Below, one piece after another: positions 1 through 11,400 of a DNA stretch of 64,000 nt; the stretch's first letter is position 1; the number at the start of each line of letters is the position of its first letter. The notes under the pieces are model-generated. The model saw only the letters and a list, made by a program, of their open reading frames with translations. It was not told the DNA's origin and did not search any database. Origin of the DNA: Pelagophyceae sp. CCMP2097 (taxonomy: Eukaryota > Sar > Pelagophyceae); the NCBI GenBank assembly GCA_026770575.1, contig MU657183.1, positions 271,765 to 335,764 on the forward strand. Direction: 5' to 3'. Position numbers and translations under genes: made by a program.

Positions 1-617
1 CACCGTCGCCGAGCTCCTCGCCGTCGTCGGAGGCCCCGGCCGCGGCGATGGCGCCCGAATCGACGTCAGAGGCCCCACCAGCGCGGCGTTTGCGGCTCAA
101 TGCAGCAGCCGGAGGAGCCGCCTTTTCGAGCGCCCGATCCACGGCACTGGCCTTGGCCCGCATCTCTAGTTGTCTCTCCGCCGCGTTCAGCGGAGCTTGC
201 GACGGCTCGAACGTGACGTCGTCGGACGGCAGCGCCTCGAGGTCGTTGACGCGGATGTTGCGGCTCTTGTCGGCGAACCGCACGGCCCACCAGCCACTAC
301 CGTGTTGTGACTCGACGACGCCGCGCCGCGCCGAGTCGCTCGCGAGGCAGACGTGCGCCCCAACGTGCACGCCTCGTGCCACCATGGCGGTCGCCCGCTC
401 CTCTTGTATTTCCTCCGTCGCGTTCAGCGGAGCTTGCGACGGCTCGAACCTGGCGTCGTCGGACGGCAGCACCTTGAAGTCCCTGACACGGATGTTGCGG
501 CTCTTGTCGGCGAACCGCACGGCCCACCAGCCACCCTGGTTGCCTTGTGACTGGACGACGCCGCGCCGCTCCGAGTCGCTCGCGAGGCAGACGCGTGCCC
601 CGACGTGCACGCCCGGG
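1..617 (-). CDS. Tandem Tudor/KOW-like repeat protein (3' part runs off the window)
   Basis: Reading the minus strand down from about 617 gives an open frame to the window edge with two tandem units of about 78 residues. Each begins GVHVGA-V-CLASDS, continues through GWWAVRFADKSRNIRV and ends in LPSDD..FEPSQAPLNA. The first unit lies at about 617-385 and the second at about 380-150. A lysine/arginine stretch and an Asp/Glu/Ala-rich tail follow and continue past position 1. The compact pattern (glycine, valine, aromatic pair, basic loop) resembles small beta-barrel folds of the Tudor, KOW or SH3-like kind, so a chromatin- or RNA-associated role is possible but only inferred. The same frame has a TAA just upstream of 617, so the 5' end must come from an exon I could not place. 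The plus-strand frame over this stretch is a shadow. Confidence 0.6.
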
Positions 618-1017
618 GTCACGCCGGCCGCTTCTCGACCTTAAGCTTTTTGTACCAAAGCGCCGAGGCACGCCGTTGGACGAGCCGTTTGGCCTTTTTC
701 TGAACACACTCGGCAGAGCATTTTTGCAGAGCTCGGCCGTGCGGCGGGGATGGGGTACATGGACGAGCTTCGCGCGCGGGCGGCGGCGTTCAGCAAAGAC
801 GTCGAACGTTCGTTGACAGGTGCGTGCCTCGTTGGCTGTTCGATTGATAAAAGTGAACGTCCCTCGTTGAAAGGGTGCGACTTCCAAGTCACCCCCCGCG
901 GCCGTCCGGCGCCGCGGGCGGGCCCGGTGGCCAGGTGGGCGCAAAGGGGTCGCTCTCTCCGCGCGGCGCGTCGAGAGCCGCCCGCGTCGAGAGATGATCA
1001 CGTTGACACGTAGAGAG

Positions 1018-3311
1018 ATGCATACAGAAGGCCACCGTGGCTCACGCACCACCGCAGGCGCCTCGAAGAAGTCCGGCGGCCACACGCTCGGCGGTGCGCC
1101 GGCCCCGCGGGCCGTTGGATGTGCAAAGGAGACGGCGGCATCAGGTGGCGCCGCGAGCACCGGCAGCGGCCTCACCACTTTCTCGCGCGTCTTTGCCGCC
1201 CCCGGCCCATTGGGCATGGTCGTCGCCAAGGCGCCGGGCGGCGCCGCGAGCGTAACGGCGGTGACGGCCGGCAGTGCGGCTGCGCAGCACGGCGTGCGTG
1301 GCCCAAGAGCGCTATGCCTTCCTCGAGTGGTTTCTCGCCTCGAGGTTCTGTGGCGCAGGTCATCGTGGGCGACGTTATCACACAACTGGAGGGCACCGCC
1401 GTGGAATACGACGGCTTCATCGCGAAAGTGGCCGCGGCGCCGCGACCCGTGACCATGACATTTACGCGCCTCCCCGCCTGCGCCGCCGGATCTAAGGCCC
1501 CAGTCACCGCCGAGATCCGCGACGCGCGCCGCGAAGCGATGGTGGAACGCGGCGTCCCGAAGGAACGTACCTTGCATAAATGTATCGACTTTTCGACGCC
1601 GCGCGCGACGCCGCGCGTTCGCCGACCCGTCCGCTGAAACCCCGACTTAAGCTTCTGGCCGCCGAAAAGCGCGACCGGGAAAAGTTCGGCAAGCCAAAAC
1701 CGCGCGTCCTTAACCAGACGCCGCTCCAGACGGGGGCCGACGCGGTGCGCCGGTGTTTGTTTTGGGCGTTTGACGCTTCACCTCGGCATCTGTTGAATGC
1801 CAAGACACGTAGGCCCGCGCCGCCGCGGCAAAGTCCGACAACCCCGAGACCGTCGCCGCGTGGCCCGCGCCGGCGTCGCGGGCGCATCTTTGCCCGGCGC
1901 GCACGAGGGCGCGCCAAGAGCCAGGGGGATGCCAGAAACTCCCCAAAGCGATCCCAGAACCCCGCTCTAGGAAGCGCGCGCAATCGCGCGACGAGTCGAC
2001 GCGGCGCGAGATGGGCTACGACCCGTTCAAATCCGTCTCCAGCGGGTCGCACACTTTGACTGCGCAGGCCAACAACTTGCCGCCCGCGCCGCCCGCGCCG
2101 CCCGGCCCGGCGCCCGCCGTCGAGGACGCCGAGTACTCGGCGGCCTACGAGGCGGCGCTCGGGAGCGCGGCGCTGGTCGTCGACGCGCTGCATACGTCGG
2201 TGAGTGCTCCCTGCAAAGGCGGCGGGCTTGCTCCAAACATGGATTTGCGGCCTTGCTGCCAGTGCAAACGTGGACTTTGTGGCTTCCCGCAAAGATGCGC
2301 TGCCTGCAAAGATGCGCGTCTTCCTATCGCAACCGCGACCCCGGGCCGGCGCAGCCCGAGCCGTCTTGTGTTATGGAATTGGGAACGACGAGCGCCGAAC
2401 GACGCAGGCTACTGCGGATCGCGCGGCCGCGAGCGGCGCCGTCGGCGTCTTGCTCAAGCTGCGCGCGCCCGCGTCCCACGGGGGGGGCGCCGCGTGGCGC
2501 GCACGGCGGGCGTTGCCGTTTTGTTTTTCCGTTTCCCTCGCTTCCGTTCCCGCGCCTCAGCTTCCGGGGCGCCGCAGACTCGTGTGGCCAGACACGCTCC
2601 CCGCCAGGCTCGAAAACGCGGCGCTGCACCGCGGCGGCGACGCGAAGCAACGGCCCGCGCCGAGTGGTGGAAAACCCGGACTGGCGCAGTTTGGCAACCC
2701 GAGACGGCTGCGAACCAGTTGAACCAGTTTAGAGCGGAGGCCCCATCGACGCCGGAAATGCGAATACGCGCATGACCCCGGAGCATCGTGCCGCTCGACT
2801 GCCGCATCGCCGTTGTCTCGAAGGCGGAATCCATGAAAGCGAAATGTTAAAAATGCCTCGTCTCCCAGATCCGCCTTGTCTCCCACATGTTTACGTTTTC
2901 AGGTTCCACCGCGTGCGCTGCGGCAACGCCGCGATCCAGGCCAAGCTGCTGAGCGTGCCCGGCGGGCTGGAGGCGCTGTGCGCGGCTGGATTTGAATTGG
3001 CGTGCCGCCGCGTCTGCAAACGGCCGGCAAATGTGTTAAACGGCCGGCGCGGCAGAGCGGGCCGCCAACGAGGCGGCACGCAAGAGGGGCAAAAGGCGCT
3101 GCATCGGCGAGGTGCACTTTCGGGGATAGCCGTTTTACGATGGAAGATTCGAGAGCGGGTTTCGCGACGCAGGCGGTTTTGACACGCTGAGTTGTAGGTC
3201 GAAGAGGCCGAGACCGACGAGACGGTCCTCGTCCTGACCTCCATGTTCGACGTGGCGCGGCTGCGCTGCGTCGCCGATGCTTTGCAGGCCTCTGGCCTCG
3301 CGCCGGCCTGA
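1018..3311 (+). CDS. PDZ and PUB domain protein (multi-exon)
   Basis: Exon 1 (ATG at 994 or 1018 in the same frame, to 1293) and the exon from 1359 join across a 65-nt GT-AG intron (gtgcgt to gcgcag) to give a PDZ domain: carboxylate-loop motif GPLGM, then GSAAAQHG joined to VIVGDVITQLEG and a closing VTMTFTRL. Further on, 2011-2199 encodes a proline-rich linker ending AALGSAALVVDALHT. The exon from 2903 encodes FHRVRCGNAAIQAKLLSVPG with GLEALCAAGFEL, and the exon from 3198 encodes DETVLVLTSMFDVARLRCV to a TGA at 3311. These last three together read as one PUB domain, the fold that binds p97/VCP C-terminal tails in other eukaryotes. The middle (about 1500-2010) changes frame and is not resolved. 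The 2199/2903 join also leaves a phase problem, so a small exon may be missing. The donor before 3198 may be a GC donor near 2999. The true 5' end is uncertain. Confidence 0.6.
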
Positions 3312-4054
3312 GGGGCAGCATTTACCGGTAATACATGGAATTTACCTAGCATATACCTTGAATTTACCTCATATATGCCTGTATTGAGTGCGGATAGGAT
3401 TTGGATGGATGGGGAAGGGTGAGGATCGAGCTGGGCCCGGGCTCTCGGGGTCTCCACGTTTGCGGCAGACGTCCGTCAACCCCACACAAGGTCTGGTACA
3501 ATATCAGCCCCGACAAGGGGCCCCGGCTTCTTTTCGGGTTTGCAGCTGACAAATGTGCTAGCTAACCGACATCGAGCAGGTGCACTCAGTGCCAAGACTC
3601 GACGGTCCGAGAAGAAAAAAACGGACCCTCGGAGTCAGCAGACTCGGACCCTTCACGGACCCTACGCGGACCCTATACAGAGAGTGCGCGTGCGTCGACT
3701 GTTTGCGGACGGGTCCCTGCGCCCGCGGTGACAGTCACGTTTGGTGTGCAGGGCTCGACCGTAGTGGCAGCCACTTAGAGCCGCGCATGTCTCGTCGGGT
3801 CTGCGCGTCGGACATTTGGGTCGCAGGATCAGCGCCGAACTTGGCTTCGTCCGCACCCGCGTGGCATAATACAAGAGCGCCAAGGGGGGTTCTTTCGAGG
3901 TCGTTGCAAACAGGGACCGTTAGAAGGTGTTTCGAGAAGACTCGGTCGCCAACCTGGCCTGTTTGAGGGACCACCAACACGCGCATCTCCTCTTCTAAGG
4001 TACATACGAGAGGTGTCAGTGCTCTGAGAGGCGCGCTAAGAGTGCCCTCTAAAG
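3312..4054. other. Intergenic, no gene seen
   Basis: No convincing exon. Positions 3596-3680 hold loosely spaced GACGGTCC/CGGACCCT motifs, a small outlier of the minisatellite family found at several other places in this window. Confidence 0.5.
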
Positions 4055-4211
4055 CGCAGGTGCTCGAAGAGGCCGTAGCAGAAGCCTAGGATGCGACGCA
4101 GGGTCGAAACATCAACGCCACGTCTGTGGAAGTCAACTCCTCCCAAACGACGAACCACCGCGTTCCCCCGAAGAGAAGACATCCTCTCTCGACGTACGTC
4201 CCTTGTCGGCG
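4055..4211 (-). pseudogene. Fragment of the PUB-WW cassette gene (fourth trace)
   Basis: This stretch aligns with 28715-28880 in cassette copy 2, in the same orientation. It keeps the exon piece read on the minus strand as GFCYGLFEHLRF and the adjoining intron with the shared strings CCAAACGACGAACC and CATCCTCTCTCGACGT. Similarity stops on both sides, so it is an isolated relic without a coding function of its own. Confidence 0.7.
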
Positions 4212-5754
4212 TTTCATTTGTACTAGTAGACGACGTCTCCAGCACCGTACAAGGGGTATCGCTAATGACGCTGAGGACTTTCTGTCCATCGGAGTTTTCG
4301 TCGGTTGGAGTTTGGCCCTGTTGGAAGTCATAGAGGACGTCGCGCTGAGTCCGGCAATGCCATGGCCCAAAAAAATCTTTTGTTAAAAACGCCCAAACTA
4401 AAAATCAGAACGTCTGTTTTGGCTCGTCTGAAGCGCCACTCGCGGCACTCGTACGGGACAAGTCAAATACCACCCCAGTACGTATGGACCCGCCCCGTCA
4501 CATAGCCAGTTTTTTGATCCGGGCGGTCCTGCGATGGACAGCCGGGCCCGAACCTTCGCAATACGGAGGCAAAATCGGTTCAAAATCAAGGTAAAGAGGC
4601 AAATAAAGATTTTATCAAGTCCAAAATATTGGGGAAAACGCTTGTTCACGCCCTTGCAAGGCGCCCTCCTCGAGGCTGATCATGTCACGGACACCCCGGG
4701 GGGCAGGGAGGCCCATAGCGACCACGCCCACCCCCGCAGGCGGCCTCTTGGAGGCACAAACTTGCGCCACTTGAGGTCGGCTTTATCGCCGATACCCCTT
4801 GTAGACAAAGCCCCTCTTTGGGCTTGAAATGCCCCAACGGATTGAAGCGAGTGACCCCGCGGCCCAAGGATCTTCCGCAAGGCCATTCCACGGCCCAAAG
4901 GTGAATTCAGCGACCATTCCGCGGCCAAAGGCCTCCCGTGACGTCGCGCCGCCGCAGCGTCGCGCGCCGGCCCGCGCCGCGCCGGCGCCATGCGCTCCGA
5001 AACTCCCGTTTTTGGACGGCGGATCTCTCGCGCGTCGCCGCCAAACGTCCGTCGCCCCCCCCGCCCGCCGTGGACGAGCTTGGCGTATAACAGTAATTGA
5101 TCGGGTTCCATAAACACCTACAATGGTTCATCCAAACCGAGGATTCCGATCCAGACGAATTCCTAGGATCTGAGAGACACAATTTGCGGATCGGCCCAAT
5201 CTGCAGATTGGGCGGCCCAATCTGTAGATTGGGGCATCGAATTCGTCCAATCTGCATTTTTAAAAGCTCCGCGTGTAAATTCGGTCGGGTTGTAGTGCNN
5301 NNNNNNNNNNNNNNNNNNNNNNNNNNNNNNNNNNNNNNNNNNNNNNNNNNNNNNNNNNNNNNNNNNNNCCTAAAACCTAACCTGACTTCTAATGGCTCTA
5401 ACTTCTGCTAAACGTCGATCGAGGCAAAGCGGACGACACATCTCCATCGTAGAATTCAAAACTGAGCAGCCCAAATATATCAGATATCGCGTCCGTCCCG
5501 TGCATCGCCACTCTCAAAGAATCGACAGATTGGGCCGATCTGCAGTTTGTGCATCTCAGATCCCGCTTCCAGACTTTCCTCCAAAGTCCTGTTCGAATCT
5601 GCCGAGCCAGTTTCGTCTCCGCTGCTCCGGTCTTGGTCCGCCCCCCCGGGACCCGCGAACCAGCCTGCGACGCGGCCCCTCTCGACGTCGGGGTGACATG
5701 GGCACCCCCTTGACATCCGTCTCTGGGGCACTGTCTTTCCGGACCAACTCCGGG
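4212..5754. other. Intergenic; assembly gap and short inverted motifs
   Basis: No gene recognised. Positions 4370-4650 are AT-richer than the surroundings. At 5190-5240 the motif CCAATCTGCAGATTGG and its near copies form short inverted repeats; a related piece recurs at about 5526-5550, beyond the gap. Confidence 0.4.
5299..5368. other. Assembly gap (70 N)
   Basis: A run of 70 unresolved bases. The flanks share the CCAATCTGCAGATTGG-type motif, so the break may reflect a repeat. Confidence 0.99.
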
Positions 5755-6440
5755 AGAGACGCCGGGCCCGTCGCCGGACCGACGACGGTCCGTCTCCGGG
5801 ACCGTCGACAGACCGGTGACGGACATACGACGGGCCGTCCCCGGACCGTCTCCGGGCCGTCTCCGGACCGTCTCCGGGCCGTCTCCGGACCGTCTCCGGC
5901 CGCAGAGGGCCCGACTCCAGCACTGTCTCTGGGACCGTCGACGGCCGCAGAGGGGCCGTCTCCGGGACCGTTTCCGTAGCCACCTCCGAAGTAATCTCCG
6001 GGACCGTCGACCAAGTGTCGAGGGACCGCAGAGGGACCATCTCCATGACCGTCTCCGGCCCCGTCTCCAGGACCGTCGATGGCGTCTCCGGGACCGTCTC
6101 CGGGCCCCTGGAGCGACTCCAGTGCCTTTCTCCGGCCCTCGTCTCGGGCCCCCGTCTGGGCCAACACGGACCCCGAACCGGTCTCGAGCCTTTCGACCCG
6201 GTCTGGGGACCGAAACTTCGGACCTTTGACGCGGGGAGGGCGTGAGAGGCAGCGGGGAGCGGACCTCTGTCAACGGGGGAACCACGCAGAGGGGCCGTCT
6301 CTTCTCCGGACCTTCTCCGGGACCGTCTCCGGGACCTTTTCTGGGCCCGTCTCTGGAGCCGTCTCTGGGACCGTCGACAAACCGTCTTCGGGGCCGTCTC
6401 TGGGGCCGACTCCGGGAATGTCGACGGACCCTCAACAGAC
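5755..6440. repeat. GGACCGTC-core minisatellite array
   Basis: Dozens of copies of a 6-14 nt pattern built on GGACCGTC and CTCCGG, for example repeated CCGTCTCCGGGACCGTC. The core is the reverse complement of the GACGGTCC core in the arrays at 20.4, 40.4 and 60.6 kb, so this is the same family in the opposite orientation. The long frames across it on both strands are low-complexity by-products. Confidence 0.85.
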
Positions 6441-7613
6441 CGTCTCCACCGGCTTCATCCAGACGGGCCTCGTGCGGCCGGACCCCATCGCCGCCCTTTT
6501 ATGGGCGCTCTCGGAACGGGTCGTCAAAGACGGCAAGCCACGAAAAGAGAAGAGGGCAAAAGCCACGAAAACTTTTGAAGGCGACGCATCGATCCGTCGA
6601 ATTCGATGACTTCCAGCGGCCAGGGCTGACAAGGGGACTCGAAATTCGAGGCACTCGAAGAATTCTCAAGCCAACGGTCCAAAGCGCATCGTGCACTGTC
6701 CGCGCGTCGGCCGATCCGGCGCCACGGGCCGCCGCAGCGTTGGGGCAGCAACACTCTCGTCTAGTAGCCGGCGGCAGTCGACGGCGGTGGTCGCTCGCGG
6801 CAGTCGACGGCGTCAGTCGATGGCCAAAGGCGGTCAAAGCCGGACGCCGCTGGGTGCGCGGCCGACGTGCATGCGGAGCTCGGCGCCGCCGCGGTGGTAT
6901 TCGCGAATTCTGTAAAAGGACGTGAAACCAACGGCATACCCGGCCACACCTCGATCAACGGCTGCAGCATCCCTGCGATAGCCGAACGTCCGCCTAACCG
7001 TCGACCGCTCCGAGACGCGCGTAGGCGGCCCCGCACGGGCCCGGCGTCGAAGCCTCTGCCGCGCCGTCGCCCGCTGTCCCTCGCCTCTCGGAAAGATACC
7101 CCAAAGCGTCGCTGCAAGAGCGTCCGTCGCCGACGCGACGCACCATGACGTCGTTGAGGCGTCGTGGCGACCTCATGCTAATGCCCGTTGCTTCTGGAAT
7201 ATACGCTCGTTGACGCGTTTGTGCTGGTTCTTGGTGTAAAAAGCGCCGAGGCGCGCGACTACGCGGGACCGCCGTCGACACATGCCGTCACCCCCCGCCA
7301 CGCACCGAGCTCGGGCGGCATGTCGAAGACGGCGTTGCTCCGTACCGCGCGGGAATTTTGGCGGCTGGCAAACCTGGTCGAAAACTCGGCATCTTTCGCG
7401 TGCCACTCGCGCACCGCGCCTCAAGAGTCCGTCTGCACCGCACTCCGTCCCTGGTCGGTCCGGTCCCGCAGACGGATCGCTCTTTTAGACGGACCGCTCT
7501 CTCAGACGGACCGCTCACGATGGTTGCGTGCGTAAGTGAAGTCCTGATCGCGCGCGTTCAAAAGCGCGGCGCGCGTCGAGGCGGCCGAGGCCCGCCGCGC
7601 CGCGCCGTCGCTT
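6441..7613. other. Unassigned region with possible short exons
   Basis: No product recognised. Two stretches look less random than the rest: plus strand about 6465-6607 (basic, ending KEKRAKATKTFEGD) and minus strand about 6990-6870 (MLQPLIEVWPGMPLVSRPF). Neither could be tied to a gene model. Short GACGGACC motifs at 7440-7515 belong to the minisatellite family. Confidence 0.3.
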
Positions 7614-8232
7614 TTAAAGTCGGAAGAGAGCTGCACGGTCCGCCGGCAGACTCCGCTCTGTCAAACGCTTCGAGCAGCCCGCGCGAGTCGAAGAGCTTTC
7701 TTTCGCCGTCGTCAAAAGCGGCAATGCATGAGCCGAGCAGGACCCAGAGCTTGCGGAGCTCGCCCGGCCGCAGGGAACAGAGTCGCCTTTGACCGTCACT
7801 TTCGCCTCCACGGATAAGTCTTTGACCACGTCGACGTTTGCGCCCATCTGGTCCAAGAGCCATGTGCGCCAGGGCCCTTGTTCCACGTCGTCCCAGACTC
7901 TAAAGTGCAGCGGTGCGTTCGAAGTGCGCGCTTCGGGTCCGGGAGGGCGACCTTCGAACGACCGGACGTAAAGCAACGAAAACCGTTTTCGTCTTCAAAG
8001 CAATTCGCGTTGCGTGAAGCGCCCTGTGAAGTCGTTTAGCTCGCATCATTCGACCGCTCGAAATGAAAGTTATCTGCAATTTGCAAAAAGCACTACTGTC
8101 TGATTTCGCAAACTCTGCGGGCGTGGGCGCGCTCGAGCGGATGTGTTCCAGCGCGCACGCCGTCGGGGCGACGATCATCGTTTCGAGGACGCGCGCGGAG
8201 CTCGCATTCACTATCACTGGCTTTTTGCACAC
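7614..8232 (-). pseudogene. Unknown minus-strand gene, apparently frameshifted
   Basis: Three protein-like blocks follow each other on the minus strand. Block one is about 8232-8066 (VLETMIVAPTACALEHI). Block two is 7976-7795 (LHFRVWDDVEQGPWRTWLL, then NVDVVKDLSVEAKVTVKG). Block three is 7785-7615 (LRPGELRKLWVLLGSCIAAF, then FDSRGLLEAFDRAE). Blocks two and three are adjacent but in different frames, with no GT-AG pair between them, so a small deletion or a sequence error is implied. I recognise no family. It lies upstream of the long plus-strand gene, in the opposite direction. Confidence 0.35.
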
Positions 8233-8432
8233 TGCCTTTGGGCGGTTGGCACGAAACTGCCGTATCTGTAAGTTTCGGCGTTTGTTCTTACGAAAATTCG
8301 ATGCTTAAACTGTCCACGTCCTCGCGAGAGCGGCGACCCCGGCCGCCCGCGGTCGTCGGCGGCGGTTTTGGGATAGGCGCCATGCTCGGGCGCCGTGGCG
8401 TTTGCCCTCGACTTTGCCCTCGGCGTGGCTCC

Positions 8433-11400
8433 ATGGTAGCGACGGTCGCATGGCTCTTCGCCGGCGGTGCCACGGCGCAGCTCATATCGGGCCCAACCTT
8501 CACATCGGGCCGCGCAAAGGAGCCCGGGCTCAGCGACTGTTAACTCCGGCGCCCGAGACCGCGGTGGGAAAGAGGAGACGAGCAGGGCGAGATCGGACGA
8601 GCAGGGAGACGAGGGCGCCCACATAGAGCGAGGGCGCCCACCGAGAGCGAGGGCGCCCACCGAGAGGGCGCCCACCGAAAGCGAGGGCGCCCACCGAGAG
8701 CGCGTCCGCCCACCTTTTCCGCGCCCTCGCGCACGCCGCGTCCCTTTGCGCCCCTTGACGCGCCTCTCTAGCCAAATTGGTCTTTCTCGTGCGGGAGTAT
8801 TTCGACTACCCGGCATCGCGGTCCGAGCATGCTTTGACGTACGGCACCATTGAAAATTGGAACACTTCACGCGTTTCTAACATGGACTACCTCTTCACGG
8901 ACCGAACAAGCTTCAACGAAGACATCTCCGGCTGGGAGACTTCATCAGTGACGTCTATGTCCCGCCTGTTTACGAATTCGAGCTTCAACTTCGACGTAGA
9001 CGGCTGGGACGTGGCAAGGGTCGAGGACATGAGCTTTATGTTTTCTTACAACAAAGCATTCAACCAAGACATGTCTAACTGGCAACAGCCCGAGTTTGCA
9101 AGCATCTCGGGCATGTTCTATCAAGCGAAGAACTTTGACCAAAGCTTAGGGTGGTGCGTCGGGGAAGGCGTTTTGGACGTTTTCACGTTTGCCGGGACGC
9201 TGTGCGAGTCAAACGACTGCGGCACTCAAAAGTTGAATGCCGGGTCCTGCACCCTTCCCACCTCAAACCCTTCGACGAGCCCGACGGCCGCACCGTCGCC
9301 GCTCCCGTATACGTCGCCGTTGCCGCTCCCGTCGCTCGTCGCGTTTGCGCCGCAGACCGCTTTGCCGACGTTTCTGCCCTCGCCCCTGCCGACGGCCGCG
9401 CCGGCGCGGCTGCCGACGGCCCCGCCGACGGCCGCGCCGACGGCCCCGCCGACGCGTCTGTCGACCGGCGAGTACGACGTCCGGGCCTCTCTCACCTTCG
9501 CCGGCCTGACTGCCGCGGCCAAGTACGAGGCCGTCTTCGTCGCCGCGATTTCGGCGGTCCTCGGCGGCGTGGAAGCCGATTCCGTCAGAGGAGTAGCCTT
9601 TTCCGAGGATCCTACCACGCCTGCGCCGACGGCCGCGCCCACGGCCGCGCCCACGGCCGTACATACAACCGCACCGACGACCAAGCCCACGCCCGCGCCG
9701 ACGACCAAGCCCACGGCCACGCCGACGGCCATGCCGACACCCGCGCCGACGGCCGCGCCCACGGCCGCGCCGACGACCAAGCCCACGGCCACGACGACGG
9801 CCTTGCCGACACCTGCGCCAACGGCCGCACCCACGGCCGCGCCGACGGCCGCACCCACGGCCACGCCGACACCCGCGCCCACGGCCGTGCCGACGGCCGC
9901 ACCCACGACCACGCCCACACCCGCGCCCACGGCCACGCCAACGACCGCACCCACGGCTGCGCCGACACCCGCGCCGACGGCCGCGCCGACGGCCGCGCCG
10001 ACGCTCGCGCCCACGTTCGCGCCGACGCTCACGCCCACGGCCGCGCCGACGACTGCGCCCACTGACGCGCCCACGGTCGCGCCCACGGTCGCGCCGACTA
10101 CGGCCGTGCCAGTGCCGACTTCGGCCGCGCCGACTTATACCACGGCCGCGCCGACTAATACCACGGCCACGCCGACACCCGCGCCGACGGCCGCGCCGAC
10201 GGCCGCCGCACCCACGACCACGCCGACACCCGCGCCCACGGCCACGCCAACGACCGCGCCGACGGCCGCGCCTACGGCCGCACCCACGGCCGCGCCGACG
10301 GCCGCGCTGACGCTCGCGCCCACGTTCGCGCCGACGCTCACGCCCACTGGCACGGCCGTGCCGACGACTGCGCCCACTGACGCGCCCACGGTCGCGCCCA
10401 CGGTCGCGCCGACTACGGCCGTGCCAGTGCCGACTTCGGCCGCGCCGACTTATACCACGGCCACGCCGACCACGGCAACGCCGACGATGCCCTTGCCAAC
10501 AACCCCCCGACGCCGGGCGCTGCAGGCATCCGTGGCGCTCCGAATCGACTATTCAATTTTAGTCGCCTCGCGGGCTCAAGCGAAGGTGACGGCTATGGCG
10601 CTGAATAAGCTCAAACCTGCGGCTTTCGACGTTGCCATCTTCGCCGCAGCCGCGGCCGCGGGTTTTACCGACGCGTTTTCGGGCCTGCGGACGCTCGCCG
10701 TCGGCGACGCGGCAGTCTCCGAGGCCAATGCCGCGCCCACGGCCGCGCCGACGTCGTTTCCGTCGACCGCGGTGCCGACGTCGTATCAGACGCAGACGCA
10801 GACGGCGCCGCCGACAGTCTCAAAGGCCGGCGTATTCCTCGTCGACGCGGCGTTGAAAGCGTTTTACCACGTCGCAGACGCTTTGGTAGACTTTGCGCTC
10901 GTCAGAAGCGAGTACGGCGGCGCGAGCGGCATGGTCGCCGTGCGGCTCCAGTCGCGGCCGCTGTCTGCGGTCACCGTCACCACCGCGGCGTCGAGCCGCG
11001 TCACCGTGTCCCCGCAGGTGCAGCAGATACAACCGGGGTCATGGGGAGAGCCGCTCTGGTTCACGATAGACGTCGCCGACGACGACGTAGCCGACGGCGA
11101 CGACGTTTATATCGTCGACTTGAAGACGGCGTCGGCGGACGTTCTGTACGACGGCGAGACGCGCCGCGTCTCGTTTACCGTCACAGAGGACGACGCCGCG
11201 GCCGTTTCGCTCTCGACGACGGCGTTAACAGTCGGCGCCGACCGTGACGGCGGCGGATCCACCTTTTCCGACTTTTACGAAGTATCGCTCGCGTCCCGGC
11301 CGCTCGCAGACGTGATCGTGACACTCCAGATTGTGAACGCGGCCGATCCGGCGGCCGCGCGCGTCTCGCCGCAGTCTTTGTTTTTCCCCGCGGGCGCAAA

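Noticed and set aside
297..1577. 426-codon minus-strand frame
   Set aside because: Arginine/alanine-rich shadow; it conflicts with the PDZ exons on the plus strand and with the Tudor-like frame on the minus strand.
5755..6440. Possible Arg/Pro/Ser-rich proteins across the minisatellite
   Set aside because: All frames on both strands stay open because of base composition; no motif, and the same happens in the arrays at 20.4, 40.4 and 60.6 kb.
8777..8779. TTG as the start codon of the 8.5-kb frame
   Set aside because: A eukaryotic nuclear gene is unlikely to start there; a CTCTCTAG acceptor sits just upstream, and a signal-peptide exon joins in phase.
9226..10086. Long minus-strand frame of Val-Gly-Ala repeats opposite the Thr-Pro linker
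   Set aside because: It is the antisense shadow of the repeat array in the polycystin-like gene; the plus frame is flanked by real domains.
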